Source of the DNA: Bacteroides sp. 519
Lineage (GTDB): Bacteria; Bacteroidota; Bacteroidia; Bacteroidales; Bacteroidaceae
Reading direction: 5' to 3'
Assembly: GCF_010500955.1 (NCBI RefSeq)
Contig: NZ_QVMJ01000043.1
Span: 1,517 to 35,081 of the forward strand
Length of the DNA: 33,565 bases
Position 1 is the first letter of the stretch, and every line of letters starts with the position of its first letter. Below are positions 5,562 to 14,829 of the stretch, in pieces. A program made the translations under genes and the position numbers. The notes beneath the pieces are model-generated. The model made no database searches, was not told where the DNA came from, and worked only from the letters and a program-made list of their open reading frames with translations.

Positions 5562-7092
5562 TGGTTTTGGTAGTTCGGCAATGGCCTCGTTCTTTGGCCG
5601 CGGAACATACAATTATGACGACCGTTATTTAGCCACATACACATTCCGTAGAGACGGTTCTTCTAACTTTGGTCCTAAAAATCGTTGGGCTAATTTCCAC
5701 TCATTTGCAGCATCATGGCGTTTTAGCAATGAAAATTTCTTTTTACCATTAAATGAAATCATCAGCAATGGTAAACTTCGTTTAGGATGGGGGCAAACAG
5801 GAAACTCCGCAATTGGCGGATATCTGTGGGGAGCTTCTATCTCGGCAATGCCATCGGCATTAGGATCTGGTTATCGCCAAAGCAATATTGCTAATCCATA
5901 CATAAAATGGGAAACTCAGGAACAATGGAATGTGGGATTAGATTTTGGCTTTTTCCATGATCGAATCAATCTTACAGTTGATTTTTACGATAAAACATCT
6001 AAAGATATGTTGATGGCCCTGCAATTACCATCGTATATGGGAACCAGAGGAAATGGTTCTTCTGCACTGGCATCGCCTTGGGGAAATTATGGTACAATCA
6101 ATAACAAAGGACTGGAAATAGCATTAAATACCAGAAACCTTATTGGCAAATTTGAATGGGATACAGACTTCCAAATATCTTTTAATAAAAATAAATTAGT
6201 TGCTCTTGATGGAACTTCTTCGTCGGCTATTGAAGGTTATGGCCAATGGTCCGATATTGTAAGCCGTTCCGAAATAGGTCAGTCACTTTATAATTTCTAT
6301 GGATATATAGCCGACGGCATTTATCAAAGCAAAGAAGATATTGAAACGCATCTTTGGGGAGAAAAACCATCAAATGGTGTATACAATCGCTATAATACAG
6401 TGTTTGTAGGCGACGTAAAGTTTAGAGATCTTAATAACGATGGTATTATTGACGACCGCGACCGTACTAATATCGGTTCGCCATTACCAAAGTTTACCTA
6501 TGGCATGACAAATACTTTCCGCTTTAAAAACATTGATTTATCAATATTCATACATGGTAGTTATGGCAATAAGGTAATGAACTACTTGGCTCGCGAACTA
6601 ACCAGCATGGGCTACTGGAGTAATCAATTGCAAAAAGCAATGAACTTTGCTAACCTTGTACCTATCCATGATAATATTAATTATCCGCTAATTAAATATG
6701 ATGCCGAGGGTAAAGAATATACAATAAACAATTGGTTTGAAGATGTTGATAATGTAAAACTATCTAATCCAAACACCGATATGTCTCGTGCAGGACGGGG
6801 TTTACCTTACGACAACAACCGTATCAGTAGCCGTTACATTGAAGATGGTTCCTATTTACGTATAAAGAATATAACAATTGGTTATACATTTCCATCTGAA
6901 CTGACACGCAAATATAGAATCGATAATCTACGCGTTTTTGTGAATATTCAAAACCTGCACACATTTACCGATTATAGTGGCTATGACCCCGAAATTGGTT
7001 TGAATCCACAAAGTGCAAATGTGTTTGGGTTAGATTACGGACGTTATCCGTCTCCTAGAATTTATTCATTTGGTTTAAACTTATCATTCTAA
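5545..7092 (+). CDS. SusC-like transporter, C-terminal barrel part (second half of frameshifted gene)
   Basis: This frame continues the SusC barrel with TAVIGSGFGSSAMASFFGRG, then YLATYTFRRDGSSNFG and the typical N-x-GLE motif region (GTINNKGLEIALNTRN). The conserved end includes FRDLNNDGIIDDRDRTNIGSPLPKF in part, SRYIEDGSYLRIKNITIGY and the terminal SFGLNLSF, a barrel-insertion signal with a final Phe. The open frame extends back to a GTG at 5491, but homology to SusC begins at about 5545. Together with the preceding fragment it makes one transporter. Without frameshift correction neither piece would be a functional importer, so SusD-bound oligomers could not enter by this route. The barrel half itself is intact to its stop. 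Confidence 0.9.
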   Translation, partial: TAVIGSGFGSSAMASFFGRGTYNYDDRYLATYTFRRDGSSNFGPKNRWANFHSFAASWRFSNENFFLPLNEIISNGKLRLGWGQTGNSAIGGYLWGASISAMPSALGSGYRQSNIANPYIKWETQEQWNVGLDFGFFHDRINLTVDFYDKTSKDMLMALQLPSYMGTRGNGSSALASPWGNYGTINNKGLEIALNTRNLIGKFEWDTDFQISFNKNKLVALDGTSSSAIEGYGQWSDIVSRSEIGQSLYNFYGYIADGIYQSKEDIETHLWGEKPSNGVYNRYNTVFVGDVKFRDLNNDGIIDDRDRTNIGSPLPKFTYGMTNTFRFKNIDLSIFIHGSYGNKVMNYLARELTSMGYWSNQLQKAMNFANLVPIHDNINYPLIKYDAEGKEYTINNWFEDVDNVKLSNPNTDMSRAGRGLPYDNNRISSRYIEDGSYLRIKNITIGYTFPSELTRKYRIDNLRVFVNIQNLHTFTDYSGYDPEIGLNPQSANVFGLDYGRYPSPRIYSFGLNLSF

Positions 7093-7110
7093 CCTCTTAA
7101 ATAGTATAAC

Positions 7111-8814
7111 ATGAAAAATAAAAATATATTCAAAACCTTGATCCTTGCCACAGTGGCATCTATAGGATTCATTTCATGCGAAGACTTTCTGGATCGGCCA
7201 ACAGAAGATGGATATACAGTATCATCGTTCTATCAAACCGACGAACAATGTTTACAGGCTGTAAATCCTATATACAATTCTCCATGGCACGATTTTACAC
7301 GTGGTTTTTTGTTGGTAGGAGATATTCAGGCCGGAAATTCTTACTGGGAACATGATTGTTTATACTTCCGTTTACGTTCAAGTAACGAAGAGCTGGCAGG
7401 TATGTCGGCCTCATTATGGTCGGTTAATGCACATTGCAACAGTATTATTGAAAACATTAATATGTATGCTGGTTCCGGAACAACAGAAACTGGTCGAAAT
7501 ATGGCCAAAGGTGAAGCTCTGTTGTGGAAAGCAATGGCTTATTTTTATATGGTTCGTATATGGGGACCTGTACCAATCATTCATAACAACTCTGCCGAAA
7601 TTGCTGCAGGTAATTATAACAATGTGTATAAGGCAACCGAACAAAACATATACGATTATATCATTTTGACACTTGAACAAGCCGTTAAATGGTTACCCGA
7701 GAAACCAGTAACTGCCGGACGGGTAGATAAATACTCAGCTTATGGACTATTGGCAAAAGTGTATTTAACAAAGGCTGGAGTTGGAATGAGCAACAGTCGT
7801 AATCAAACCGATTTAGACAAAGCTGCCGAATATGCAAGCAAAGTGATTAATGAAAGCGGTAGGAAATTAATGCCTAATTATGAAGATATATTCAGATTAA
7901 GAAACAACAATGCCGACGAAAGTCTTATTGCATGGCGTTGGGTGGTGGCTCAACACTGGACAGCTTCAAACCCAATACAACCGGATGTTACTTTTCAAGG
8001 AATGGACGGATTAGGTGGCTGGGGAAGCTGGCGTGGTATTTCGGTCGATTTAATGGACCAGTTTAACGAAGATCCTGCTAAACTAACACGCAACAACGCT
8101 GATAAACGTCGTAAAGCAACAATGATGATGTATGGCGATGAGTACGATTACTTTTGGAGAGACAAAGGCGGATTTAACTGGACGAATTATCAAAAAAATG
8201 ATTTGAAAGAATTCCATAGTTCAACTGGTGCAAACTGGGTAAAACATATTGTAGGAAACAGTGCCGACCAGGTAGGAGAAGGTGGAGAGCCTATTACAGA
8301 AGCAATGAAAAATAGTTTGGCTACTCATATTCTTCGTTTGGGTGATATTTATCTGGTATATGCCGAAGCTATATTAGGAAACAACGCCTCTACATCCGAT
8401 CCTAAAGCATTAGAAGCTTTTAATGCTATTAGAAGCAGGGCCGGAGTATCACAAAAAACAGTCATCACTTTTGATGATATAATGAAAGAACGTCGACTAG
8501 AACTGGCATGCGAAGGAGATAACTGGTACGACTTTGTTCGATTAGCATATTACAAACCCGATGATGCAATAAATCGTTTGAAGAGCCAACGCAGAAAAAA
8601 CTACATTGGATTAACAAGCTATTATATGCAAGATAATCCAACCATCACCATAGGATCCGACGGATTACCATCAGTGCGCTATAATGCGGATCAAGCCGAC
8701 TTGAATATCACAAAAGAAAATATGTATGCACCATTTCCTGATGTAGATTTGGCTATGAACCCCAACCTAAGAGGTGAACCTGTTGAATATGATTTAAGCA
8801 ATTATACTTATTGA
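7111..8814 (+). CDS. SusD/RagB-like surface glycan-binding lipoprotein
   Basis: This protein has 567 residues, normal for SusD. A lipoprotein signal peptide ends in GFISC (Cys23), followed by the SusD-typical EDFLDRPTEDGYT and FYQTDEQCLQAVN. TPR-like helices follow (LLWKAMAYFYMVRIWGPVPI, then YSAYGLLAKVYLTKAG), and the conserved C-terminal part has LRLGDIYLVYAEAIL, then FNAIRSRAGV, then MKERRLELACEGDNWYDFVRL. It lies 18 bp after SusC and 24 bp before the next gene, so it is co-transcribed. SusD is the lid of the SusC importer on the cell surface and captures glycan. From the adjacent enzymes the substrate is inferred to be beta-mannan or manno-oligosaccharides. Confidence 0.95.
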   Translation: MKNKNIFKTLILATVASIGFISCEDFLDRPTEDGYTVSSFYQTDEQCLQAVNPIYNSPWHDFTRGFLLVGDIQAGNSYWEHDCLYFRLRSSNEELAGMSASLWSVNAHCNSIIENINMYAGSGTTETGRNMAKGEALLWKAMAYFYMVRIWGPVPIIHNNSAEIAAGNYNNVYKATEQNIYDYIILTLEQAVKWLPEKPVTAGRVDKYSAYGLLAKVYLTKAGVGMSNSRNQTDLDKAAEYASKVINESGRKLMPNYEDIFRLRNNNADESLIAWRWVVAQHWTASNPIQPDVTFQGMDGLGGWGSWRGISVDLMDQFNEDPAKLTRNNADKRRKATMMMYGDEYDYFWRDKGGFNWTNYQKNDLKEFHSSTGANWVKHIVGNSADQVGEGGEPITEAMKNSLATHILRLGDIYLVYAEAILGNNASTSDPKALEAFNAIRSRAGVSQKTVITFDDIMKERRLELACEGDNWYDFVRLAYYKPDDAINRLKSQRRKNYIGLTSYYMQDNPTITIGSDGLPSVRYNADQADLNITKENMYAPFPDVDLAMNPNLRGEPVEYDLSNYTY

Positions 8815-8838
8815 TTAAAAGATAAATAGAATTTACAT

Positions 8839-10116
8839 ATGAAAAAAGATATAAAAACAACTATTGCCGGATTAGTGGCTTTGTGTGTTTTTCTCACAGG
8901 TGCATTAATTGGATGTGAACATGTGGACGATGGAAAATACAAAATGACTAATGGCCTGCCCGAAGTATACTATGTGCGTCTTACCGATACTACCAAAGCA
9001 GACTCATTAATAGTAGAAGCGTTCATGGAACAAAACATTTGCCTGATTGGTAATAATTTAACCAGCATTCAGGAAATTTATTTCAATGACCAAAAGGCAA
9101 CATTGAATATGAACTTTATAACAAACGAAACCCTGATATTAAATGTACCAAAGAACATCCCCGAAGATGTAACCAATAAGATATATTTGATAACTGGTAA
9201 TAAAGATATTGTAGAATACGATTTCAGGGTACTTGTACCGGCACCTGTGGTAAAAAGCATGAAATGTGAATTTGTTGCAGCAGGCCAAACTGCTACAATT
9301 TATGGAGATTATTTACTTGACGATCCGAATATTCCATTAGAGGTAACATTCTCGGGAAATGTAAAAGGTCAGGTAACAGCTTCAAGCAAAACAGAAGTAC
9401 AAGTAGTGGTGCCCGAAGGCGCTTTAGAAGGCCCAATAGTTGTGAAATCACTCTACGGAAACGGACGTTCAACATTCCACTTCCGCGATAGCCGAGGATG
9501 GATCACTGGTTTCGAAGATTCTGAAAATGATGGAGCCGGATTTGTTCCCGGTTGGGGAAGACCAGGAAACATCGAAGAAGATCCTGAATTATCACTAATG
9601 GGTAAATATGTAAAAATGACAGGTGCAATAAGTCCTGGTAACGACGAAGACAGCTGGGCTTCGGGAGGTAATAACTTCACCATAAACATCTGGAGTAAAG
9701 ACAATCCTGATAATCCAAACATAGGTATACCAAATCCGATGGTAACTAGCAATCCGGCAACATCCATTTTAAAAGTAGATGTAAATGTAGTAGAAGCATG
9801 GAGCGCATCACCAATGATTTTTACTTTCGCAGCAGCCGACGATAAAGAAGGTTGGTTATGGAACGATACCACACAACCTCGTGGATTCTGGGCACCTTGG
9901 ACTACAACAGGTTCTTATGTATCTAATGGTTGGGTCACTGTTTCTATTCCACTATCCGAAATGATATACAATGGAGCAGGCGAAGAAATAGCTGCATCAA
10001 AGAATTTTGGTCAATTGGGTATAGCGGTGCATAACCGAGGTGGTTCTCCGTATATTGGTACACCTTGTAATCCTATTATCCTTGTAGACAATATACGTAT
10101 AGTTCCAGGTGAATAA
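8839..10116 (+). CDS. TIG-domain surface glycan-binding lipoprotein (SGBP-B type)
   Basis: The 425-residue lipoprotein has its lipobox at ALIGC (Cys26). It follows SusD in the position where Bacteroidales loci put a second surface glycan-binding protein. Two Ig-like TIG domains are visible (about 60-130, with NICLIGNNLTSIQEIYFND, and about 135-215, with AGQTATIYGDYL). A larger C-terminal domain from about 220 begins GWITGFEDSENDGAGFVPGW and is rich in Trp, Asn and Gly (SPMIFTFAAADDKEGWLWND). It ends NPIILVDNIRIVP, like the carbohydrate-binding domain of SGBP-B proteins. The gene is 18 bp before the next lipoprotein gene. It probably holds mannan at the cell surface for GH26 attack and SusCD capture. 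The ligand is inferred. Confidence 0.85.
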   Translation: MKKDIKTTIAGLVALCVFLTGALIGCEHVDDGKYKMTNGLPEVYYVRLTDTTKADSLIVEAFMEQNICLIGNNLTSIQEIYFNDQKATLNMNFITNETLILNVPKNIPEDVTNKIYLITGNKDIVEYDFRVLVPAPVVKSMKCEFVAAGQTATIYGDYLLDDPNIPLEVTFSGNVKGQVTASSKTEVQVVVPEGALEGPIVVKSLYGNGRSTFHFRDSRGWITGFEDSENDGAGFVPGWGRPGNIEEDPELSLMGKYVKMTGAISPGNDEDSWASGGNNFTINIWSKDNPDNPNIGIPNPMVTSNPATSILKVDVNVVEAWSASPMIFTFAAADDKEGWLWNDTTQPRGFWAPWTTTGSYVSNGWVTVSIPLSEMIYNGAGEEIAASKNFGQLGIAVHNRGGSPYIGTPCNPIILVDNIRIVPGE

Positions 10117-10134
10117 TCTTTAAACAAAACAATT

Positions 10135-12069
10135 ATGAATAAAATATATAACATATCGAAATTTCACATGATATGCCTGATGCTATTCTCCATTTGCATC
10201 TTTGCAGCATGTGATAAAGACGACGATAATAATAGCCAGATAGTATTGAACTCATTTGGGCCATCACCTGCCTTACGAGGCGGAGAACTACGATTTATCG
10301 GGGTTAATCTGGATAAAGTTCAATCTATTGAAATTCCTGGCAGCACAGTAATTACCGAGATCACTAAAGTTGGCGACCGAGAAATAAAAGTAACAATTCC
10401 TCAAGATGCACTAGTGGGTAAAGTTAAACTAAATACGCCACAAGGAGTAATTGAAACAGCCACTGTTCTTACTTACGAAGAGCCTATAATAGTAGATAAA
10501 ATAACAACTGAACTAATAAAAGCAGGTGAAGAATTTACAATCGAAGGTGATTATCTGAATCTGATAAAAGAAGTGATTTTCTCTAGCAATATTGTTGTAA
10601 ACCAAGAAGATTTTGTAAGTCAGACACGAAAAAAAATCGTGGTACTAGTTCCGGAAGAAGCGCAGCCTGGTAAAATACGCGTATCGAATGGTGCAGAAAT
10701 GCCAATCGAAGTATATTCTGAAGAAAGTGCAAATGTTGTTGAGCCTGTAATTACAGCTTTAACCCCACTACAAGTAAAAGCAGAAGAAAGCTTAACTATT
10801 AAAGGTACCGACCTGAACTTAATTGCAACAATAATATTTAGCGGAGGAAAAGAAGTTAGTGAGTTTACTGTAAACAACGAACAGATTGTAGTTAATGTTC
10901 CTGCTGATGCGCAAGATGGTACAATTACATTGGTTGCAAAAAGCGGTTTGGAATATGTTTCAACAGAAGAACTCACTCTGATTGTACCTACAAATCTTTC
11001 GGTAGCTCCTGCAAAAGGTATCAAACCAGGTGATATTATTACTATTACCGGAAAAAACATTGATCTGATAACCTCATTCTTATTCCCTGGAATGGAAGAA
11101 ACAACAGTTCCTCAGTCTGTCAATGACACAGAAGTGAAAGTAGCATTTCCTGATGCTGCTTACAGTGGTGAACTTATAATTAATCTGGGTAGTGGAAAAA
11201 CAGTATCAGTTGAGGTTGAAACTCAAAAGCCTGTTGTTTCATCTTATAATCCATCACCTGTAACAGCTGGCTCTATCCTTACAATACAAGGTACGGATAT
11301 GGACTTAATTGGTTCTGTAGAATTTGGAGAAGAGATAGTTGCAGAAGTAGAATCGGCTACTTTAACCGCATTAACCGTAAAAGTGCCAGTTGGAAGCCCA
11401 TCAGGCGAGCCTGTACTTGTAATGAAGAATAGTGAAAGAGTGAAAGCTCCATCATTAGAAATCGTATCACCAGTGTTCTGCTTTATACCTGAATTACCGG
11501 CTGGAGATGAAGAGATAAAATCGGGAACTATATTAGTAGTAAATGTAGAAAATGGTGATAAACTAACAAATGTAACAGTCAACGGCAATAGTACTCAGTT
11601 CATCCTTCAGGGATCGGAACTTCATGTGCTGGTACCTATTAGCAGCAATGGTGCAACTACTTTTACTCTAATCTCATCAAATGGCGAAGTATCCTATACT
11701 ATAGATATTATTTATTCGGGTAAAGTTGAAACTGTAATTTTAGATGAAGAAACTGATCTGGGTGCATGGAGTAATTCATTCCGTTTAAATAAAAAACAAT
11801 TTAAAGATGTAGGTTTCAAAGCAGGCTCTATATTACGTTTCTACCTAACACGTACAGGTGATTGGCCACAAATTCAAATCAATCATGCAAATTGGGGAGC
11901 ACTAACAATGCCCGAAGGCTCTGATGTAATAGATATTACAGATGTAGTATTCACACAAGAAATGATAGATACAATGATGGGACAGGATGATGGATGGTCC
12001 GATACAGCACTTGTTATACAAGGAGCCAGTGCTATTATCCACAAAGTATCTACAATTGTAGAAAACTAG
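10135..12069 (+). CDS. Multi-TIG-domain surface lipoprotein, probable glycan-binding protein
   Basis: This is a 644-residue lipoprotein (lipobox IFAAC, Cys26, then acidic DKDDDNN). Five clear tandem TIG/IPT Ig-like domains of about 80 residues follow, starting near 35, 116, 202, 286 and 363. Each carries the pattern P..(hydrophobic)..G..L.I.G..L.LI..(V/I).F, for example ESLTIKGTDLNLIATIIFSG and SILTIQGTDMDLIGSVEFG. A sixth, degenerate one spans about 446-530. The C-terminal 115 residues (TDLGAWSNSFRLNKKQF, then GDWPQIQINHANWGALTMP) look like a carbohydrate-binding domain with exposed Trp residues. The rod of Ig domains would hold this tip away from the membrane. The gene is followed by a terminator-like hairpin. 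Confidence 0.85.
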   Translation: MNKIYNISKFHMICLMLFSICIFAACDKDDDNNSQIVLNSFGPSPALRGGELRFIGVNLDKVQSIEIPGSTVITEITKVGDREIKVTIPQDALVGKVKLNTPQGVIETATVLTYEEPIIVDKITTELIKAGEEFTIEGDYLNLIKEVIFSSNIVVNQEDFVSQTRKKIVVLVPEEAQPGKIRVSNGAEMPIEVYSEESANVVEPVITALTPLQVKAEESLTIKGTDLNLIATIIFSGGKEVSEFTVNNEQIVVNVPADAQDGTITLVAKSGLEYVSTEELTLIVPTNLSVAPAKGIKPGDIITITGKNIDLITSFLFPGMEETTVPQSVNDTEVKVAFPDAAYSGELIINLGSGKTVSVEVETQKPVVSSYNPSPVTAGSILTIQGTDMDLIGSVEFGEEIVAEVESATLTALTVKVPVGSPSGEPVLVMKNSERVKAPSLEIVSPVFCFIPELPAGDEEIKSGTILVVNVENGDKLTNVTVNGNSTQFILQGSELHVLVPISSNGATTFTLISSNGEVSYTIDIIYSGKVETVILDEETDLGAWSNSFRLNKKQFKDVGFKAGSILRFYLTRTGDWPQIQINHANWGALTMPEGSDVIDITDVVFTQEMIDTMMGQDDGWSDTALVIQGASAIIHKVSTIVEN

Positions 12070-12088
12070 TTATCAATAGGCTATTAGG

Positions 12089-12133
12089 TTAAATACAGGC
12101 TCACACAACGAGAATAGTATGGGCCTGTATTTT
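12089..12133 (+). terminator. Terminator or attenuator hairpin after the TIG lipoprotein gene
   Basis: AATACAGGC on the left pairs with GCCTGTATT on the right, and the right arm runs straight into a run of T (TGTATTTTTTTAG). It is a good rho-independent terminator shape, 20-25 bp after the stop at 12069 and before the GH26 start at 12149. It would separate the importer/binding block from the enzyme block, fully or in part. Confidence 0.7.
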
Positions 12134-12148
12134 TTTAGAACACTGAAA

Positions 12149-13492
12149 ATGAAAAGAATATTGTTTTTATATGTTTGTTTACTAACATTCACCTGTTGTT
12201 CCTCAGATAAGGGAGAACCCGAAACACCTATATTAGAAGCTCCTAAATTGGTTTCTTCACAACCAGCTAATGGACAAACTGAAGTTTTGGAAACGGTTAT
12301 GAATATTGAGTTACTTTTTGACCAAACAATTCAATTGGCAAGAGCACACAATATTACCCTTAATGGAGTGGTAGTGTATCAACCCGAAGTAAATAATAAA
12401 ACAGTAAAGGTAAAGGTAAAATTAGAAAAAGGTAAACAATATATATTGAAGATACCTTCGGGAAGTATTATTGGCGTTACGGATATTCCTACAGAAACAA
12501 TTACTATTTCATTTGAAACAATTAAAGAGCCTGTCCCAGAAATATCTACAAATCTGGTAGCAGAAGATCCATCTGTCGAAGCTCAGAAGTTGTACAACTA
12601 CCTGTTGCAGAACTATGAAACCAAAACACTATCCGCCATGATGGCCGATGTGAGTTGGAACACCGACCAATCCGAGCAGGTATACGCTTGGACAGGAAAA
12701 TACCCTGCCATCAATTGCTACGATTACATCCACTTGGCTTGGTCGCCGGCAAACTGGATTGATTACAGTAACATTACTCCGGTTAAAAGCTGGTGGGATG
12801 CCGGTGGAATTGTGGCAGCTGGTTGGCACTGGGTTGTACCACCCTCCGAAGGCATAACCGAGCCAAGCAAGATGACATACAAACCGGAAGAAACCTCTTT
12901 CCGAGCAAAAAATGCAACCATTGAGGGCACTTGGGAAAACAATGTAGTGAAGGCCGATTTAGAAAAAATAGCTGGATACTTAAAGCTACTTAAAGAAGAA
13001 GGCATTCCCATATTATGGCGTCCATTACACGAAGCTGCCGGAAATATTTACGAATACAATAACGGAACAGCATGGTTTTGGTGGGGTAATGATGGTGCCG
13101 AAGCTTATAAAAAGCTATGGATGTATATGTTCGACTATTTTAAATCACAGGATTTAAATAATCTTATCTGGGTATGGACTACACAAACTAAAGACGATGC
13201 TTTTTATCCGGGCGATGAATATGTAGATATTATAGGACGCGACCTATACAATATGAATGCTGCTAATTGTGTAATACAATATAAAGTAATTACAAACACG
13301 TATGCACATAAAATTGTTACACTTAGCGAATGTGGTACCGTAGGTCTTATATCCGAACAATGGAAAGCCGGAGCTCGTTGGTCGTGGTTTATGCCATGGT
13401 ATGGAGAAGGTCATGCAAACCAAGAATGGTGGATCGATGCAATGAAACAAGATTACGTTATTACGCGCAATCAACTACCCGGTTTTAAGTAA
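12149..13492 (+). CDS. GH26 endo-beta-1,4-mannanase lipoprotein with N-terminal Ig-like domain
   Basis: I chose the ATG at 12149 (MKRILFLYVCLLTFTCC, lipobox TFTC, Cys16; 447 aa). The ATG at 12119 lies inside the terminator stem and spoils the signal peptide. Residues about 30-125 form a bacterial Ig-like (Big_5-type) domain (LVSSQPANGQTEVLETVMNI). The GH26 (alpha/beta)8 barrel follows from about 145 (KTLSAMMADVSW). The acid/base Glu is in LWRPLHEAAGN (about 295) and the nucleophile Glu in TLSECGTVG (about 394), with the family's aromatic subsites (FWWGNDGAEAYKKLW). It would cleave internal beta-1,4-mannosidic bonds in mannan on the cell surface. It is followed by an intercistronic hairpin and the second GH26 gene. 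Endo action is inferred from domain form. Confidence 0.9.
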   Translation: MKRILFLYVCLLTFTCCSSDKGEPETPILEAPKLVSSQPANGQTEVLETVMNIELLFDQTIQLARAHNITLNGVVVYQPEVNNKTVKVKVKLEKGKQYILKIPSGSIIGVTDIPTETITISFETIKEPVPEISTNLVAEDPSVEAQKLYNYLLQNYETKTLSAMMADVSWNTDQSEQVYAWTGKYPAINCYDYIHLAWSPANWIDYSNITPVKSWWDAGGIVAAGWHWVVPPSEGITEPSKMTYKPEETSFRAKNATIEGTWENNVVKADLEKIAGYLKLLKEEGIPILWRPLHEAAGNIYEYNNGTAWFWWGNDGAEAYKKLWMYMFDYFKSQDLNNLIWVWTTQTKDDAFYPGDEYVDIIGRDLYNMNAANCVIQYKVITNTYAHKIVTLSECGTVGLISEQWKAGARWSWFMPWYGEGHANQEWWIDAMKQDYVITRNQLPGFK

Positions 13493-13504
13493 ATAAAGTA
13501 CAGT

Positions 13505-13570
13505 ATATTGGCAAAATAGTACTGGAATCGTGTTTCGATATGTACTATTTTTGCCAATATATTTTTTTAT
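13505..13570 (+). terminator. Hairpin with T-run between the two GH26 genes
   Basis: ATATTGGCAAAATAGTAC (13505-13522) pairs with GTACTATTTTTGCCAATAT (13542-13560), with one bulged base. The right arm is followed by ATTTTTTTAT. The hairpin lies 12 bp after the stop of the first GH26 gene and 18 bp before the next start. It would act as an intrinsic terminator or attenuator inside the operon. TATTTTTG in the right arm resembles a -7 box but has no -33 partner. Confidence 0.8.
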
Positions 13571-13587
13571 AACGATACAATAACCTC

Positions 13588-14721
13588 ATGAAGAAAATTA
13601 TTCCCATAGCATTATTTCTTATAATGTGTTCCTGTACAGAAAAGCCTAATACACCAATTAATTTGGTAGATAAAAAAGCTACTCCCGAAACAGTATCATT
13701 ATACAACCGTATATTCACTCTTCTGGATAAAGGCATTATGCTGGGCCATCAAGACGATTTGGCGTATGGAGTTAACTGGTATAACGAGCCAAACCGCTCG
13801 GATGTACACGATGTAACAGGCAAATACCCGGCTGTAGTAGGATGGGAAATTGGCCATATCGAAATAGATGCTCCATATAATCTGGATTCCATTTACTTTG
13901 ATAACATGAAACGTTATATCCGCGAAGCACACCAGCGAGGTTCAATAAATACCATAAGCTGGCACGGAGATAACATTGTAACCGGCAACACAGCGTGGGA
14001 CTGTGCACAGGATTATGTTGTGAAAAGCATACTTCCCGGTGGCGAGAATCACGAAAAGTATCAGGTTTGGCTAGACAGAGTTGCTAATTTCTTCCTCGAC
14101 CTGAAAGATAAAGACGGAATACTTATCCCTGTAATGTTCCGAATGTATCACGAACATAGCGGAGGTTGGTTCTGGTGGGGAAGCAAACAATGTACGCCCC
14201 AAGAATACAAACAACTCTGGGTAATGACGGTAGAGTATCTCCGCGACAAAAAGAATGTACACAACATTATTTATGCCTACTCTCCATCCGAAACAAAAGA
14301 TGAAACCGAGTATCTGGAACGCTATCCTGGCGATGAATATGTTGATGTAATCGGTTTCGACTGTTATGCCTCGGGCGAAGGTACTATGTACAACGACCCT
14401 GAAACATTAAATGCCCACATAGAAAGATACAAAACAGCATTAAAACACAACCTCGATATTGTTATTAACTACGCTCGGAAGGCAAATAAAATAGCTTGTA
14501 TTGCCGAAACTGGTATGGAAAAGTTTCCACCAGAGCACTTCTTCTCTGAAATAATATACAATACAATTAAAGACTATAAATTTTCGTATATCCTGTTTTG
14601 GAGAAATGCTAAAAACAGGCCGGATCATTATTACGTACCGTATAAAGGAAGTAACAATGAAGACGATTTCCGGAAATTTGTGACTAAACCAGAAATATTA
14701 ATGGCGAAAGACATTATTTAG
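13588..14721 (+). CDS. GH26 beta-mannanase, probable mannobiose-producing enzyme
   Basis: A 377-residue protein with a short lipoprotein signal (LFLIMCSC, Cys14 or Cys16) and a single GH26 barrel without the extra Ig domain. The N-terminal GIMLGHQDDLAYGVNWYN, then YPAVVGWEIGHIE, lead to SWHGDN. The acid/base Glu is in FRMYHEHSGGWFWWG (Glu189) and the nucleophile in CIAETGME (Glu307). It resembles the B. fragilis ManA type (BF0771), which yields mannobiose as input for epimerase plus GH130. It precedes the GH130 gene, as in that species. The first GH26 probably works on polymer and this one on oligomers to give mannobiose. This division is inferred. A long palindrome begins at its stop codon. 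Confidence 0.9.
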   Translation: MKKIIPIALFLIMCSCTEKPNTPINLVDKKATPETVSLYNRIFTLLDKGIMLGHQDDLAYGVNWYNEPNRSDVHDVTGKYPAVVGWEIGHIEIDAPYNLDSIYFDNMKRYIREAHQRGSINTISWHGDNIVTGNTAWDCAQDYVVKSILPGGENHEKYQVWLDRVANFFLDLKDKDGILIPVMFRMYHEHSGGWFWWGSKQCTPQEYKQLWVMTVEYLRDKKNVHNIIYAYSPSETKDETEYLERYPGDEYVDVIGFDCYASGEGTMYNDPETLNAHIERYKTALKHNLDIVINYARKANKIACIAETGMEKFPPEHFFSEIIYNTIKDYKFSYILFWRNAKNRPDHYYVPYKGSNNEDDFRKFVTKPEILMAKDII

Positions 14722-14803
14722 AACACAGAGACACAAAGGCACAGAGTTTTTATCTCCTCTTTAAAACCGTTAAAACCTCTGTGACTCTGTGTCTCCGTGT
14801 TCT
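14720..14803. repeat. Long palindrome, word ACACAGAG, abutting the GH26 stop codon
   Basis: AGAACACAGAGACACAAAGG and the rest of the left arm pair with the right arm that ends CTGTGTCTCCGTGTTCT. The palindrome starts within the TAG stop of the upstream gene and ends 26 bp before the GH130 start. Each arm repeats an ACACAGAG-like word. There is no T-run. Confidence 0.85.
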
Positions 14804-14829
14804 AAAATCATAAATAACATCTATACATT

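Noticed and set aside
12119..12148. Upstream ATG for the first GH26 gene
   Set aside because: It lies in the right arm of the terminator stem and the added residues disrupt the lipoprotein signal; ATG 12149 is better.
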